A stretch of DNA of 64,000 bases, taken from assembly GCA_023229135.1 (NCBI GenBank), contig JALNZT010000002.1:131467-195466 (forward strand), read 5' to 3'. The translations under genes were made by a program, and so were the position numbers. Below, one piece after another: positions 1 to 10,169 of the stretch. Every line of letters starts with the position of its first letter. Position 1 is the stretch's first letter. The stretch is from Bacteroidales bacterium (GTDB taxonomy: Bacteria; Bacteroidota; Bacteroidia; Bacteroidales; F082). The notes under the pieces are model-generated. The model saw nothing but the letters and a program-made list of their open reading frames with translations, was not told the origin of the DNA and searched no databases.

Positions 1-1
1 A

Positions 2-823
2 GTAATGCGGCAATCACTTGAATCGGGCATATTATTGAATGCCACTCTTTTACGTGAACGTATGCACCGGCAGTTTTATGATTTTCCGCTTTTCCACTTG
101 CAGGCTTTTAACGATATTATGGTGGTTGAACCCGATCGTTTTGAAGAATTGCTCCAGGATGCTTTTGGCGGTCGCGACCATACCGAAGCGGCCATTATTT
201 GTCGGTCAAACAAACGTGCCAATAACTTCAACAGCGAGATTCGTTACCGTATTTTGGGCATGGAAGACGAGCTGTCTGCAGGTGATTTGTTGATGGTCGT
301 GAAAAATAATTATTTCTGGTTGCAGGATCAGGAGCAAGGCGGCTTTATTGCCAATGGCGATATAGCTGAAGTACATCGCATCCATCATACCGAAGAAATG
401 TATGGGCTTCATTTTGCCGATGCTGAAATTAGTTTGGTTGATTATCCAGATAATCCCGCATTAACCGTAAAGCTGATGCTTGATACGCTGATGGCGGATA
501 GCCCCGCTCTTGCAGAAGCTGATTACCAGAAGTTTGTGGCTGCCGTGGAAGAAGATTACCTACACATCCCATCGCGCCGGCAACGTTACGCCGAGATGAA
601 AACAAATCCCTACTTTAACGCCCTTCAGGTGAAATTTGCCTACGCACTAACCTGTCACAAAACACAAGGTGGACAATGGCCCACAATTTTTGTGGACGCC
701 GGTTTCCTGCATGTTAAAGAAGAAGCTGATCACAACGATTTCAGATGGCTTTATACGGCATTTACACGGGCAACATCTAAGCTTTACCTGGTAAACTTTC
801 CTGAGAAAACAGTGGAAGAATAG
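2..823 (+). CDS. RecD-like DNA helicase, C-terminal part (cut by window edge)
   Basis: The reading frame is open to the left edge, so this is the 3' part of a longer gene; the first ATG at position 5 need not be the start. The last 80 residues carry the typical end of RecD/UvrD-type superfamily 1 helicases: CHKTQGGQW, which is the motif V region of UvrD_C_2 domains, and YTAFTRA, which is motif VI with the conserved Arg. The middle has SNKRANNFN and beta-rich sequence typical of RecD2-like enzymes. Proteins of this family unwind DNA 5' to 3' during repair. The Walker A part must lie left of the window. It converges on porV, with hairpins between them. Confidence 0.8.
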   Translation, partial: VMRQSLESGILLNATLLRERMHRQFYDFPLFHLQAFNDIMVVEPDRFEELLQDAFGGRDHTEAAIICRSNKRANNFNSEIRYRILGMEDELSAGDLLMVVKNNYFWLQDQEQGGFIANGDIAEVHRIHHTEEMYGLHFADAEISLVDYPDNPALTVKLMLDTLMADSPALAEADYQKFVAAVEEDYLHIPSRRQRYAEMKTNPYFNALQVKFAYALTCHKTQGGQWPTIFVDAGFLHVKEEADHNDFRWLYTAFTRATSKLYLVNFPEKTVEE

Positions 824-844
824 AAAGATTTTGGTTTTTATTTT

Positions 845-877
845 AAACCTCAAAGGTTTCCAAAACCTTTGAGGTTT
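845..877. repeat. 15-bp perfect inverted repeat, 3-nt loop
   Basis: Arms 845-859 and 863-877 (AAACCTCAAAGGTTT and its complement) pair perfectly around CCA. It lies 22 bp after the helicase stop, between convergent genes. It could stop transcription on either strand or be a dispersed hairpin repeat; no long T-run follows. Confidence 0.6.
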
Positions 878-893
878 AGTAAATAACCAACAA

Positions 894-924
894 AAAAACC
901 CGCTCAATTTGTGAACGGGTTTTT
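894..924. terminator. Probable bidirectional terminator between the helicase gene and porV
   Basis: AAAAACCCG (894-902) pairs with CGGGTTTTT (916-924). The stem has A-runs on one side and T-runs on the other, so it could end transcription in both directions. It lies 22 bp beyond the porV stop. Confidence 0.55.
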
Positions 925-946
925 GAATTTTTATTATTTCAAATAG

Positions 947-2167
947 TTACTTATTTTTTGCCGTCATACTTCCTAAGTCGAAGGTGAGTGCGAAGCGCAG
1001 CGTGTTTTGCAGCGGGTTATTTCTCGAATCAATAGGAATCAAATAAGAGAAATCAAGTCCAAATACGTTGTAACGCAAGCCTGCTCCCAGTGTGAAAAAT
1101 TTACGGTTGCCTTTTGATTTATCTTCATAAAAGAAACCACCACGCAAAGCAAAAACTTTGTTATACCAGTATTCGGTGCCAACGGCAAGGCTCAATTCGC
1201 GCATTTCTTCGCCAAAACCATCGGGTGCATCGTAAAAAGACTGAATCATTCCGCCTACAACAGAAACGTCATCATCCATGCCTTTGTAAATTTCAAATTT
1301 GTCTGTTCCGGGTATAGGAATGTTATTTCCGGCGCTGTCTCTTTTATAGATAGGGGGCGTAGGCACTAACAGTTTGTTGATGTCAATTGAGAAAGCCAAT
1401 GTGTTATAATCATCAAGTTCGAGCGTAAGGGTAGGGCCGAAACGCAGGTTTGTGGGGATAAAATCTTTTTTGATACTGGCTTCGCTATAACCCAGCTTTG
1501 TTCCAATATTTGAAATATTTACGCCCCAGGCAAATTTGGCGGCGATATCCTTAAACCAGGTAACATCGTCTTCCCAATACACAGCAACGTCAGCTGCTAC
1601 AGAGGTTCCGGCAGATGTTGCAGCGCCTTGAACATACTGTCCTTGTGTGAGGTTTGAATAGATAAACCGTCCGGCAACAGCACCCGATAACCTGTCGGTA
1701 AGCTTGCGTGAGTAGGTCGCGTCAATGGCCCATTCGTTGGGGCTGTAGGTGCCTTGTTCAATACCTTGATCATTGGTAAACTGAATATCACCCAGACTGA
1801 AATAGCGTAAAGTAGCCGCCACCGCCGACATATTGTCAATGCGTTTATGAAAAGCCAGGTAAGCCAGATTCATATCAGGTACCAGATTACGCAACCAAGG
1901 GCTATATGCTAAACCTATACTCATATCTTTTTCAAATACCGCATATTTAGCTGGATTCCAGTGCATAGAATAAACGTCGGGGCTGGTAGAAACACCGGCA
2001 TCGCCCATTGCGCCGGCACGAGCATCAGGAGCGATCTGTAAAAAAGGAACGGCTGTTGTAATAACATTTAAATTTCCACCGGCAAGATTGCTGTAATTAT
2101 AGTCTTGTCCCTGCGATTGCAGTCCCACAATGATTAGCGCGGCAAGAAACAGAATTTTGATCTTCAT
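947..2167 (-). CDS. porV: Type IX secretion outer membrane protein PorV (LptO)
   Basis: 406 residues with a Sec signal peptide (hydrophobic residues 4-15, cleavage near QSQGQ). The body matches PorV: it has a PFLQIAPDARAGAMG segment near residue 40, DVYSMHWNPAKYA, and a C-terminal barrel ending in LRFALTFDLGS. PorV is a FadL-like beta-barrel that shuttles type IX cargo proteins from the translocon to the PorU sortase at the cell surface. It lies 78 bp after a porU paralogue on the same strand, the usual porU-porV pairing, but has its own likely -7 box at 2200-2207. Length is normal for the family. Confidence 0.93.
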   Translation of the reverse strand: MKIKILFLAALIIVGLQSQGQDYNYSNLAGGNLNVITTAVPFLQIAPDARAGAMGDAGVSTSPDVYSMHWNPAKYAVFEKDMSIGLAYSPWLRNLVPDMNLAYLAFHKRIDNMSAVAATLRYFSLGDIQFTNDQGIEQGTYSPNEWAIDATYSRKLTDRLSGAVAGRFIYSNLTQGQYVQGAATSAGTSVAADVAVYWEDDVTWFKDIAAKFAWGVNISNIGTKLGYSEASIKKDFIPTNLRFGPTLTLELDDYNTLAFSIDINKLLVPTPPIYKRDSAGNNIPIPGTDKFEIYKGMDDDVSVVGGMIQSFYDAPDGFGEEMRELSLAVGTEYWYNKVFALRGGFFYEDKSKGNRKFFTLGAGLRYNVFGLDFSYLIPIDSRNNPLQNTLRFALTFDLGSMTAKNK

Positions 2168-2199
2168 AAATTTTTGAGTGAGGTTATCAATTTGATGTG

Positions 2200-2207
2200 C
2201 AAAACTA
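2200..2207 (-). promoter_or_regulatory. Likely -7 box upstream of porV
   Basis: On the minus strand this reads TAGTTTTG, a perfect match to the Bacteroidota -7 consensus TAnnTTTG, 32 bp upstream of the porV ATG. I see no clear -33 TTTG, so porV may also be read through from the porU genes. Confidence 0.4.
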
Positions 2208-2245
2208 ACGATTAATTATATTTAATATTGTTGTATCGAAGTGTA

Positions 2246-5200
2246 CTAATTTCCCAATCGCACCATCACCTGGTTAACGTTGTGCTGAATGCCCTGTTCA
2301 TCAGTGAGTAAAATACGGTAAACGTATGTTCCTGTTGGAATAATTTGTCCGGAAGCATCTTTACCATCCCACAAAATCGGTTCAGAGCGATTACCTGCAG
2401 TCCCGGTCTTTCCCGTGAGGATCACTACCGGCCGCCCATCAAGTGCATAAACAGTAATTTCATAGTCGAAAACAGTTTGTGGTTTATTGTGGTCAAAAAT
2501 AAAAGCTGTTGAAGTGCTAAACGGATTCGGATAGTTGAGTACCCGATACAGGTCGAGCTTGGCTTTGCTGTCGATTACAAAAGTAATTTCGGCTGTGGAT
2601 GAATTGTTGTGCAAGTCCCAGGCTTTAAGGGAAAGATGATAGAGACCGTCGTCCAGCTTATTCAAAGGATAATGAATTGTGCCGGCGCCAAACTTATCAA
2701 CTTCCGGTTCGAAGTGTGAATTTAAAATAACAGCGCCTTTGTCGGGCGAAATATATTCCAAAACAATGTCACGTCCAATGCTATTTCCCAGGTAATGAAT
2801 GCCTTGCGGATCGCTCATTTCTGCTATCAACAGGCTATTGGAAGGTACTATATCTCCGTTAATGAAGCTTTTGTTGTTTAAGTATAGTGTTATTTCGGGG
2901 CCTTGCTTATCTGGTGTTATTTCGGGGTTTGTGCCGCCAATTTCAAGCTGGTCGAAATAGCCACTGGCATCATTAAAATTCACGGTATCAACGGCGTAAT
3001 AGCTCAATTTAGCTTTTCCATATTGATAGGCAATATCGCGTGGCAGCTGAAACCGGAAACTAAACTTGCCATTTACTACACTAACTTTTCCGGAATATAG
3101 CAGTTTTTCGTAATAGGTAAAAGATGCTTGCTGGCTGTCAGAGGAATTTCCTAATGTGGAAAATTTGGTTTTCTTATCGAACAATTTGGGATAAAGGAAG
3201 CCATTAAAATCGCTTGCCAAATTGCCATTGGGATCATAAATTTCGCCTTCTATACTCACTTCTGCCATAGCGTGAAGCACTATTTCTCTCTCGCCAGCAG
3301 GGGTGTTATTTATTTTATTGGTGACTACCTTAGCCTCTGGATAAACCAACTTGAGTGCCGGATCGCCAAGCAGCACAAAATTATACACGCTGCTACTGGT
3401 CGGGTTTTTGCTCAGTCTAAGAATATCACCAAGGCGTTTGAAAGTGGGATCACTGCGGTCGAACATCGCCTTGTAAACCTTTTTGTTGAGTGCAAAATTG
3501 GTGTGTGCAAAAGCCAGTCGGGTGGTCGTCATCAGGGCAATGCCGCCTCCTTTTGAAGTGAGCAACAGCTGTTCGCCGGCTGATACAAAAGCGGGATTAT
3601 CGAAACGGCTAAATTCGCAGGTGGCGGTAATGAAAAACGGCATATTGCTGATGTTTTCCAGCCCGTTGATATCAGAAATCGTGAAGACACGTTCGTCCGT
3701 AAGGCCATTAATTCCACCGTGACCGGTGTAGTTGATAATCAATGCGCCATCTTCTATTTGTTTCACAAAAGCTTTGTTGGCATCCGGGAAACGAAAACCA
3801 CCCGGTACTGCTGTTCGTGGGTAAGCATCTATAAAAATTTTGCTCACATTCAAATTTGCGCTGGCAGTATCCACCATGCGCGACAGGGTTTCGGCCTGAT
3901 TGAAATGCATGTTGTCGTTACCGTCATCGGCCACAAAAGCGATATTGTTACGCCATTGGCCGCTGACTTCGTCCTGTTTCGACAAATAATGTCGCACCTT
4001 GTCAACCATAATTTGCGCATCATTTACCGTATTTACCGGAAAACGTCCGATGCCCAAATCAAGGATACCCGTCATATTGGCTCCTTCCGAATTGTCCATT
4101 AGGCCGAAATAATCATCAGACACAAAGCTTTGTGTTTCAATAGTTGAGCCACTGGCCTGATAGGTAGGGATATAGTTTGTGTTGGCTGGAATTCTGTCTT
4201 TATAGTCATAAGAAGCATCGCCAAAAAGCAACACATATTTCAGCTGTTGGTTGCTGCGGGTGTACACCATACGAATAAAATCGCGTAGCGCAGTAATATC
4301 AGCTGTTCCGCCACCAAACTCGTTGTATATCTGCTTCACGTCAACTACTTCAACATCCATCTGATCAACTACTTGGTGTAGCTCAGCAATTTCGTTGGCC
4401 TGCGCCAGAAATTTCGGATGTGTAATAACCAGCATTTCCGTTTGCTGCAGCTGATGCAGGTTTTGATTGCTAACCGGAAAAATAGAGGCAGGCGTCCTGG
4501 CAGATTGAGGTACGAAAGTGTAAAACTCACGCCGTGCGGTTGCCGGCACTTTAAACCGTGCTGTGTTGTTGTTGTGTGTAAATTCCTGTGACTTGATATT
4601 GGAAAAATCTGTAATATCCCAGATGACCGCTCCTGCACTAACACCAGCAACTTCAAGGTTTACAACCGTCGGAAGGGTGTCGGTAGCCAAAAAACGAAAT
4701 AGCAGCTTATTATCAACAGTTTTAAGCTGTCGCCAGGCGTTTACACGCACATAATCGAGCCAGACGCGTGAGTCGGTTTCATGGGCGATGAACTCGAGTT
4801 TTACTTCAAGCTGATCGTTATTGGCCACGAAATTTGTTGAAAATATTTTTTCACGGGCATACATCGGGTTGTCAGTGGAAAGCTTGTAAATTTTTGTAGA
4901 GTCTTCAACGATTTGGCCGTTAACCAAAATTTTTGTGTAGGTAATTTCCGTAATCGATCTGCCGGCGTATTTGGTATAAATACCGACGGGTTTTTCGGTT
5001 ATTAAATTTGGGAAATTGAAACTTGCTGTGGCAGTATGATTTGCAGTGGAAAGTGTTTCTCCATACCATTCTTTTCCTGACAGGATAAGGTTTACCTCCT
5101 CTTTTTCGTGAAGTTGAAAATCAAGAAAAGAATCAACCGTAGAAACTGGTTCACCAAGGGCTTGCGATTTTGGCTGAATACGTTTGCCAGGCACGGTAAG

Positions 5201-6070
5201 ATCGGGTGTGAAAAAGTAGAAAGTAGTGTCGCTGTAGTAATTTTGCTCGTGGACAAATTGATTGGAAAACGGACTAAATTTCCATTTTACAGCGCTCTGT
5301 CCGTAAAAAAGTATGTGGTCGCCGGGGTCAAAACTTCCATCTTCTCCACCATAAACCGTTATAGCATTTTCAATCAGGTCGTCTGGTCTGCTATAGTGAT
5401 TGGCTTCGGGAAGCATGCCGTTACCATTGCCAAATAATGCAAAATTTGTAGGATCAAAATCTTCTGGATTTATTCCCATTTGTTGTAACTGGTTGTAATC
5501 CAGTTTGTAAATCCCATTTTCTGTTACGCCGATTTTAAACCATGTTCCCGTGGTCAATACCGAGCTGTTTTTCCAGGACGGACTGCCATCCGAATCTTCT
5601 TTCAGCTTTTCAGTAATTGTATAGCTCAATTGGTAGGCTTTGATACGTATCAGTTTTCCTTCAATCAATTTTAGCGGTAGGACGGCGGCATAATACTTAC
5701 TCCCAAGCAGTTGAGTGGTAAACTGGAAATCGGTTGTTGCAAATTGCAGGTCTGCGGGTTCGTTTTCGGTGGAGTAGGAGAGCGTGTCGGCTGCAATTAC
5801 TGTTAGTTGCAGGTTCTGTGGTATTTCATTATTCAACAGTGGTAGTTCTGTTATTTGCCAGGGGAGGCTGGCGGTTTCGTACCGGGTGATGGCGTCTTCA
5901 AAATAGAGCAGCCTCGCCAAGCCGCCATCTCTGAGTTGCATCTCCTGTAGGGTCGTCCAGTTTATGCTTAAGGTATCAGTTTCGGCAATAGTAGCTATTG
6001 CCGTATTATATTGAAAACCAAGCAGTATTGAAAATAATATACTTAAATGTATGTGTATTTTTGCTGTCAT
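2246..6070 (-). CDS. PorU-like gingipain-fold protein (second porU paralogue)
   Basis: 1274 residues with a signal peptide at residues 1-25. The middle holds a peptidase C25 (gingipain) domain with the catalytic pair His784 in TGHGGING and Cys818 in TATCEFSR, 34 residues apart as in the neighbouring PorU. The C-terminus (about the last 95 residues) is a FlgD-like type A sorting domain beginning YPNPF. PorU is the surface sortase that removes the sorting domain of type IX cargo and attaches the protein to A-LPS. After the active His this copy reads INGLTDERVF instead of the EVGWAEERIL of the other copy, so its specificity may differ. Its ATG shares one base with the upstream stop (TAATG), implying translational coupling. 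Confidence 0.85.
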   Translation of the reverse strand: MTAKIHIHLSILFSILLGFQYNTAIATIAETDTLSINWTTLQEMQLRDGGLARLLYFEDAITRYETASLPWQITELPLLNNEIPQNLQLTVIAADTLSYSTENEPADLQFATTDFQFTTQLLGSKYYAAVLPLKLIEGKLIRIKAYQLSYTITEKLKEDSDGSPSWKNSSVLTTGTWFKIGVTENGIYKLDYNQLQQMGINPEDFDPTNFALFGNGNGMLPEANHYSRPDDLIENAITVYGGEDGSFDPGDHILFYGQSAVKWKFSPFSNQFVHEQNYYSDTTFYFFTPDLTVPGKRIQPKSQALGEPVSTVDSFLDFQLHEKEEVNLILSGKEWYGETLSTANHTATASFNFPNLITEKPVGIYTKYAGRSITEITYTKILVNGQIVEDSTKIYKLSTDNPMYAREKIFSTNFVANNDQLEVKLEFIAHETDSRVWLDYVRVNAWRQLKTVDNKLLFRFLATDTLPTVVNLEVAGVSAGAVIWDITDFSNIKSQEFTHNNNTARFKVPATARREFYTFVPQSARTPASIFPVSNQNLHQLQQTEMLVITHPKFLAQANEIAELHQVVDQMDVEVVDVKQIYNEFGGGTADITALRDFIRMVYTRSNQQLKYVLLFGDASYDYKDRIPANTNYIPTYQASGSTIETQSFVSDDYFGLMDNSEGANMTGILDLGIGRFPVNTVNDAQIMVDKVRHYLSKQDEVSGQWRNNIAFVADDGNDNMHFNQAETLSRMVDTASANLNVSKIFIDAYPRTAVPGGFRFPDANKAFVKQIEDGALIINYTGHGGINGLTDERVFTISDINGLENISNMPFFITATCEFSRFDNPAFVSAGEQLLLTSKGGGIALMTTTRLAFAHTNFALNKKVYKAMFDRSDPTFKRLGDILRLSKNPTSSSVYNFVLLGDPALKLVYPEAKVVTNKINNTPAGEREIVLHAMAEVSIEGEIYDPNGNLASDFNGFLYPKLFDKKTKFSTLGNSSDSQQASFTYYEKLLYSGKVSVVNGKFSFRFQLPRDIAYQYGKAKLSYYAVDTVNFNDASGYFDQLEIGGTNPEITPDKQGPEITLYLNNKSFINGDIVPSNSLLIAEMSDPQGIHYLGNSIGRDIVLEYISPDKGAVILNSHFEPEVDKFGAGTIHYPLNKLDDGLYHLSLKAWDLHNNSSTAEITFVIDSKAKLDLYRVLNYPNPFSTSTAFIFDHNKPQTVFDYEITVYALDGRPVVILTGKTGTAGNRSEPILWDGKDASGQIIPTGTYVYRILLTDEQGIQHNVNQVMVRLGN

Positions 6071-9000
6071 TAGCGGTAAAAAATCAATTTAGCATTTTTC
6101 TGAGCTTGTTGTCCTTTTTCGTTGGTAACATTCAGGCGGTAAATATACAATCCTTTTGGGAGTTTTTGACCGCTATCCGAAGTGCCGTCCCATCTGATTG
6201 GTTCGCTACGGAATGCCGTCCCTTTAATAGCTCCTTTCATTTGCTTGACGAGTCTTCCGCTGAGGTCAAAAATCTGAAGGTCAATCGCCATTTCCATGCC
6301 AGCCTGGTTGTGGTCGAACACAAAAAATGTTTCGTCAATAAAAGGATTAGGATAGTTAAACAAGCTTTCTATATGCATGTCGGTACTGTTTACTACCACA
6401 AAACTTATGGTTGCCTCGCTTGATTTATTGAAAACATTCCAGACTTTTAGCGTTAAGGTATGCGTTCCGGGGTTTAATCCGCTCAACGGGAATTTGATCA
6501 TTCCGGAAGCACTACGACCGATTTCGGCTTCATAATAATCGTTTAAAATTGCTGATTTAAGCGTTGATCCGCTTACTTGCGCCGTGATGTCGTGTCCAAT
6601 TCCTGCTCCGGTGGTATTGATGCCGTTTTCGTCGGTCACGAAAGCTAACAGCGTTGGACTTTCATTTGTTGTTCCGCCATCCACAAAGGTGGTATCGTTC
6701 ATAAAAAGCCTGATTTTTGGCCCCTGATCTTCAATTACGGTTTCATCATTAAAGCCGCCAACCAAAATGTTTTCATAATAACCGTTGGCATCGGTGTGGT
6801 AATCTGTTGCGTAATAGCTGATGCGTCCTTCACCATAATTATAAGCGATATCTTTGGGCAGCATGAAGCTGAAATCAAATTTGCCCTGGATAACAGCTGC
6901 TTTTCCTTTGTATATCACTGAGTTGCGTAGCTCAAAAGTTGTTGGGTAGCCATTTTCATCGCCAGCAGTGGTGATGGTGCTGGCTTTGTCGTAAATAGTT
7001 ACGTACAACACCCCGTTGTACGTGCTGATAAGTTGTCCGCTTTCATCGGTTACCTGACCTGCAATCTGCACCTGGTCCAGTGCCTTCAGCGTGTCGGGTC
7101 GGCTGCCAATAGGTTCGCCGTTGATGTGTGTGGTTTCTACATTAAGACTCGGATAGGCTAGCTGAAGCGCAGGATCGCCCAGCAATACAAATTTTCGGTC
7201 GTTGGAGCCGCCATTGAGTTTTGACTTCCTGATAATATCGCCAAAACGTGGATATTCTCCATTGGTTTTCAGGAACATATTGTCTTTGTATATCGCACGG
7301 TTTAGTGCCAAATTTGCAGAAGCATATGTGGCCCTGGCTGTAGTGAACATGGCGATTGCGCCTCCAACAGGGTTCAGGATGACTAGCTCACCGGCTGAGG
7401 TGCGGGTGTGGTCGTCGTAGCGACTAAATTCGCAGGTGGCGGTGATAAATACGGGTAGCTTATCTTGGTTTCTCCAACTTTGGATATCGGCGATGGAAAG
7501 TATGCGTTCCTCTGCCCAGCCCACTTCGCCACCATGCCCTGAGTAATTCATAATTAGTGTTCCCTTGTCCATCCGCCTGTTGATGGCTTCGTTTACTTCA
7601 GGTGCTTTTTGTCCGCCCGGTGTCGGGATTTGCGGATAAGCATCCAGGTAAATCTTATCAAAATTTATAGCTTTTTGGGTTTGATCTAATAAGGTATATA
7701 ATTTTTCAGCATCTGATAAGTGCAGGTTTTGATCAGCGTCATCCGCTATTAAAGTGATGAAATTACGCCAAGGCCTCATGGTGGCTTCATCTTTTCTGAG
7801 ATATGAAACAACCTTGTCCACCATTTGTGTGGCTTGTTCTACTGTACTTACCGGAAACCGACCTATGCCGATATCCAACAGGTTGATACTGGGGTTGTTA
7901 CTGGTGCTGTCGTCACTTCCTTCGTCGAGGTCGAGATAGCCATAGTAATCGTCGCTGGCAATAGAGTTGACAAGGTTTAACGAGCTGATAGATTCCGTTG
8001 TGGGAACGTAATTTATTGCTGTACCCGAACGGTTTTTGTAATCGAAACTGGCATCGCCGAAGAGCAATAGATACCGCAGCTCACGACCCGGGCTGCTTTG
8101 GCTGTAGAGCATCCTGTTGAAGTCACGAATGGCTGTAACATCAACTGATCCGGCAGAAAACTCATTGAAGATTTTGTCGGGAGTGGTAATATATACCACC
8201 ATATTATTGTTGTTGCGATGAATATTTGCCAGTAGGTTGGCCTGATCTAAGAAATCAGGATGACTAATAATAAGGTAGTCAATATCGCGCACAGCGTGTA
8301 GGTTTTGATTTTCAACCAGTTCCACAAATTCGGCCTTCAAAAAGCTACTGCCATCAAAGGCGATAAATTTTTTATGTTCGCCGCCGCCAGCTTTATAGCT
8401 GAAAGTGCTGCCGTTATTATTTCCGGCTATCCGACCCACGTGCACTGGATTGGTAACTTCCCACACCTGCAAATTGGCGTTGCTATTGGCAACACGGTAT
8501 TCCACCACGCTCAAAGGATTTAGCACTTCGGGATTTCTGAAATGCAGCTGACTGCCATTAAAACGCAACGAACGCCATGCGTTAATTGCGATATAATCGA
8601 TCCATCCACGGGCTGAATTCACGCTACGGTTAAACTTGAGCTGTACATCAATTTGATCTCCCAAGGCATTGAAATTAAAGCTGGCTTGGTTTTGACGTGC
8701 GAAGTCATAGCCTGTAGGCGAGGTAGAGGCGATTGGTAAGCTACGCTCCAGGTTTCCATTAACATAGAGCTGGAAATAGGCGCTTCCCTGCAGCACCCTT
8801 CCAGCCAATTCGATGGCGAGGTGTGCGGGTTTGTTGCGCACAATTCCGGGAAAGTTGAAATCGAAATTTTTGGTGAGACTCACGTCAAAAAGGTCACCAT
8901 ACCAGGTTCTGCCGGTATTGGTGAGGTTATAAATATCTTCTTCGTGCAGCAAAAAATCCGGAAAATCTGTGATAATCTTTGCTGGAGTCCCTGTGGCTTG

Positions 9001-9990
9001 CTGCTGTGTTTGAATACGTTTTCCCGGGCCGCGATCTACATTGACAAAGACATGACTATAGTTGTCATAAGCATTATTTTGATGTTCATATAAAGAGGTA
9101 CGTTCGTTGTATTCCCAAAGCATCGGCCCTTGCGCATAAAACAAAACGTAGTCGTTATCGTTGAACACACCGTCTTCTTCCCCAACTACTACAATCGGAT
9201 TTTCTACTAAATCGTCGTGCCTGAAAGCCTTGTTGTTTTCTGGAAGCAGGCCGCCACCATTACCGTAAATCCTAATATTTCTTGGGTCGAGTGAGCCAGT
9301 AGCTATCCCCATTGCCTGAAGATCGGCAGCACTAAGTCGGTAAACACCAGTTTCCGGGATGCGTAATTTATACCAGTTTCCGCTGGCTAAAACGGACTCA
9401 TTGGCGAAAGAGTTTCCGCTTTTAAGGTTGTTTTCAGCTTCTGTTTTGAAATTTATTTCAAGTTTCAGATTGGCCGAAACAAGCCGCTCATAAGTTTCGT
9501 CTTTTACACGTATCGATGTAACTGAAATCCGCAGATAAGGCGTGCCTCTTGAAACAAGCACGGCATGCTGTAACTGAAAATCTTCGCTAATCTTTAACCC
9601 TTGAAGGTGAAGGAGTTGATTTGCAGGAATATGTTCGGTAATTATTTCTTCAAGTGTTAATTTCACCTCCACATTGGCGTCAAAAATGGGTTGCGTTGTC
9701 ACAAAAACAGGCAGAACAGACAACATATTTCTATAAGATGCTTCTTCAAAATGAAGCCTGACCAAAGGATCATAGCCTGGTATCACTAAGGTATCGGGCT
9801 GATTCCATTGCAGCTTTATTGGCAATTGATCGCTCAACTGCGCAGAGGCATTAAAAACTATAAAAAATAATAAAAACAGACTTAACAAGCTGTAAGTGAA
9901 GCAATTATTATGTTTTCTCCGAAAGAAGTCCTTATCACTTTTCATCTCTTTAAAACGATTTGAAATAGATTTTGTTTTTGAAAACCTCAT
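6070..9990 (-). CDS. porU: Type IX secretion sortase PorU
   Basis: 1306 residues. The ATG at 9990 puts a hydrophobic signal segment at about residues 32-50 (YSLLSLFLLFFIVF), so the real start may be an internal one closer to it. The C25 peptidase domain has His819 (SGHGGEVGWAEER) and Cys853 (TATCEFSR). The C-terminal FlgD-like sorting domain begins YPNPF and ends in KLIFYR. PorU cleaves the C-terminal signal of type IX cargo and transfers the protein to lipopolysaccharide. I call this copy the canonical PorU because of GWAEER after the active His and its first place in the operon; a paralogue and porV follow. Confidence 0.87.
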   Translation of the reverse strand: MRFSKTKSISNRFKEMKSDKDFFRRKHNNCFTYSLLSLFLLFFIVFNASAQLSDQLPIKLQWNQPDTLVIPGYDPLVRLHFEEASYRNMLSVLPVFVTTQPIFDANVEVKLTLEEIITEHIPANQLLHLQGLKISEDFQLQHAVLVSRGTPYLRISVTSIRVKDETYERLVSANLKLEINFKTEAENNLKSGNSFANESVLASGNWYKLRIPETGVYRLSAADLQAMGIATGSLDPRNIRIYGNGGGLLPENNKAFRHDDLVENPIVVVGEEDGVFNDNDYVLFYAQGPMLWEYNERTSLYEHQNNAYDNYSHVFVNVDRGPGKRIQTQQQATGTPAKIITDFPDFLLHEEDIYNLTNTGRTWYGDLFDVSLTKNFDFNFPGIVRNKPAHLAIELAGRVLQGSAYFQLYVNGNLERSLPIASTSPTGYDFARQNQASFNFNALGDQIDVQLKFNRSVNSARGWIDYIAINAWRSLRFNGSQLHFRNPEVLNPLSVVEYRVANSNANLQVWEVTNPVHVGRIAGNNNGSTFSYKAGGGEHKKFIAFDGSSFLKAEFVELVENQNLHAVRDIDYLIISHPDFLDQANLLANIHRNNNNMVVYITTPDKIFNEFSAGSVDVTAIRDFNRMLYSQSSPGRELRYLLLFGDASFDYKNRSGTAINYVPTTESISSLNLVNSIASDDYYGYLDLDEGSDDSTSNNPSINLLDIGIGRFPVSTVEQATQMVDKVVSYLRKDEATMRPWRNFITLIADDADQNLHLSDAEKLYTLLDQTQKAINFDKIYLDAYPQIPTPGGQKAPEVNEAINRRMDKGTLIMNYSGHGGEVGWAEERILSIADIQSWRNQDKLPVFITATCEFSRYDDHTRTSAGELVILNPVGGAIAMFTTARATYASANLALNRAIYKDNMFLKTNGEYPRFGDIIRKSKLNGGSNDRKFVLLGDPALQLAYPSLNVETTHINGEPIGSRPDTLKALDQVQIAGQVTDESGQLISTYNGVLYVTIYDKASTITTAGDENGYPTTFELRNSVIYKGKAAVIQGKFDFSFMLPKDIAYNYGEGRISYYATDYHTDANGYYENILVGGFNDETVIEDQGPKIRLFMNDTTFVDGGTTNESPTLLAFVTDENGINTTGAGIGHDITAQVSGSTLKSAILNDYYEAEIGRSASGMIKFPLSGLNPGTHTLTLKVWNVFNKSSEATISFVVVNSTDMHIESLFNYPNPFIDETFFVFDHNQAGMEMAIDLQIFDLSGRLVKQMKGAIKGTAFRSEPIRWDGTSDSGQKLPKGLYIYRLNVTNEKGQQAQKNAKLIFYR

Positions 9991-10128
9991 GCTTTTTTAT
10001 TTGAATAACTTGATGGTTGCTGCTAAAAGCTTTTGCCGGGGATCAGGATTCGTGATACCCTTATTATTTGTAAAAGTAACGCCTATTCAGTTTAATTATT
10101 GTTGGTTTCGCTTTTCTGTCTTTGAGTG

Positions 10129-10159
10129 TTTGCCATTTCAGAAAAACGTTGTAACATTG
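10129..10159 (+). promoter_or_regulatory. Possible promoter for the porP-like gene and gldJ
   Basis: TTTG at 10129-10132, 19 bp, then TAACATTG at 10152-10159, one mismatch from TAnnTTTG. The start codon is only 10 to 16 bp downstream, so the leader would be very short. Confidence 0.35.
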
Positions 10160-10169
10160 CGCTTCGGAA

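Noticed and set aside
5998..6423. 141-residue plus-strand ORF across the porU junction
   Set aside because: Antisense to two well supported porU-type genes.
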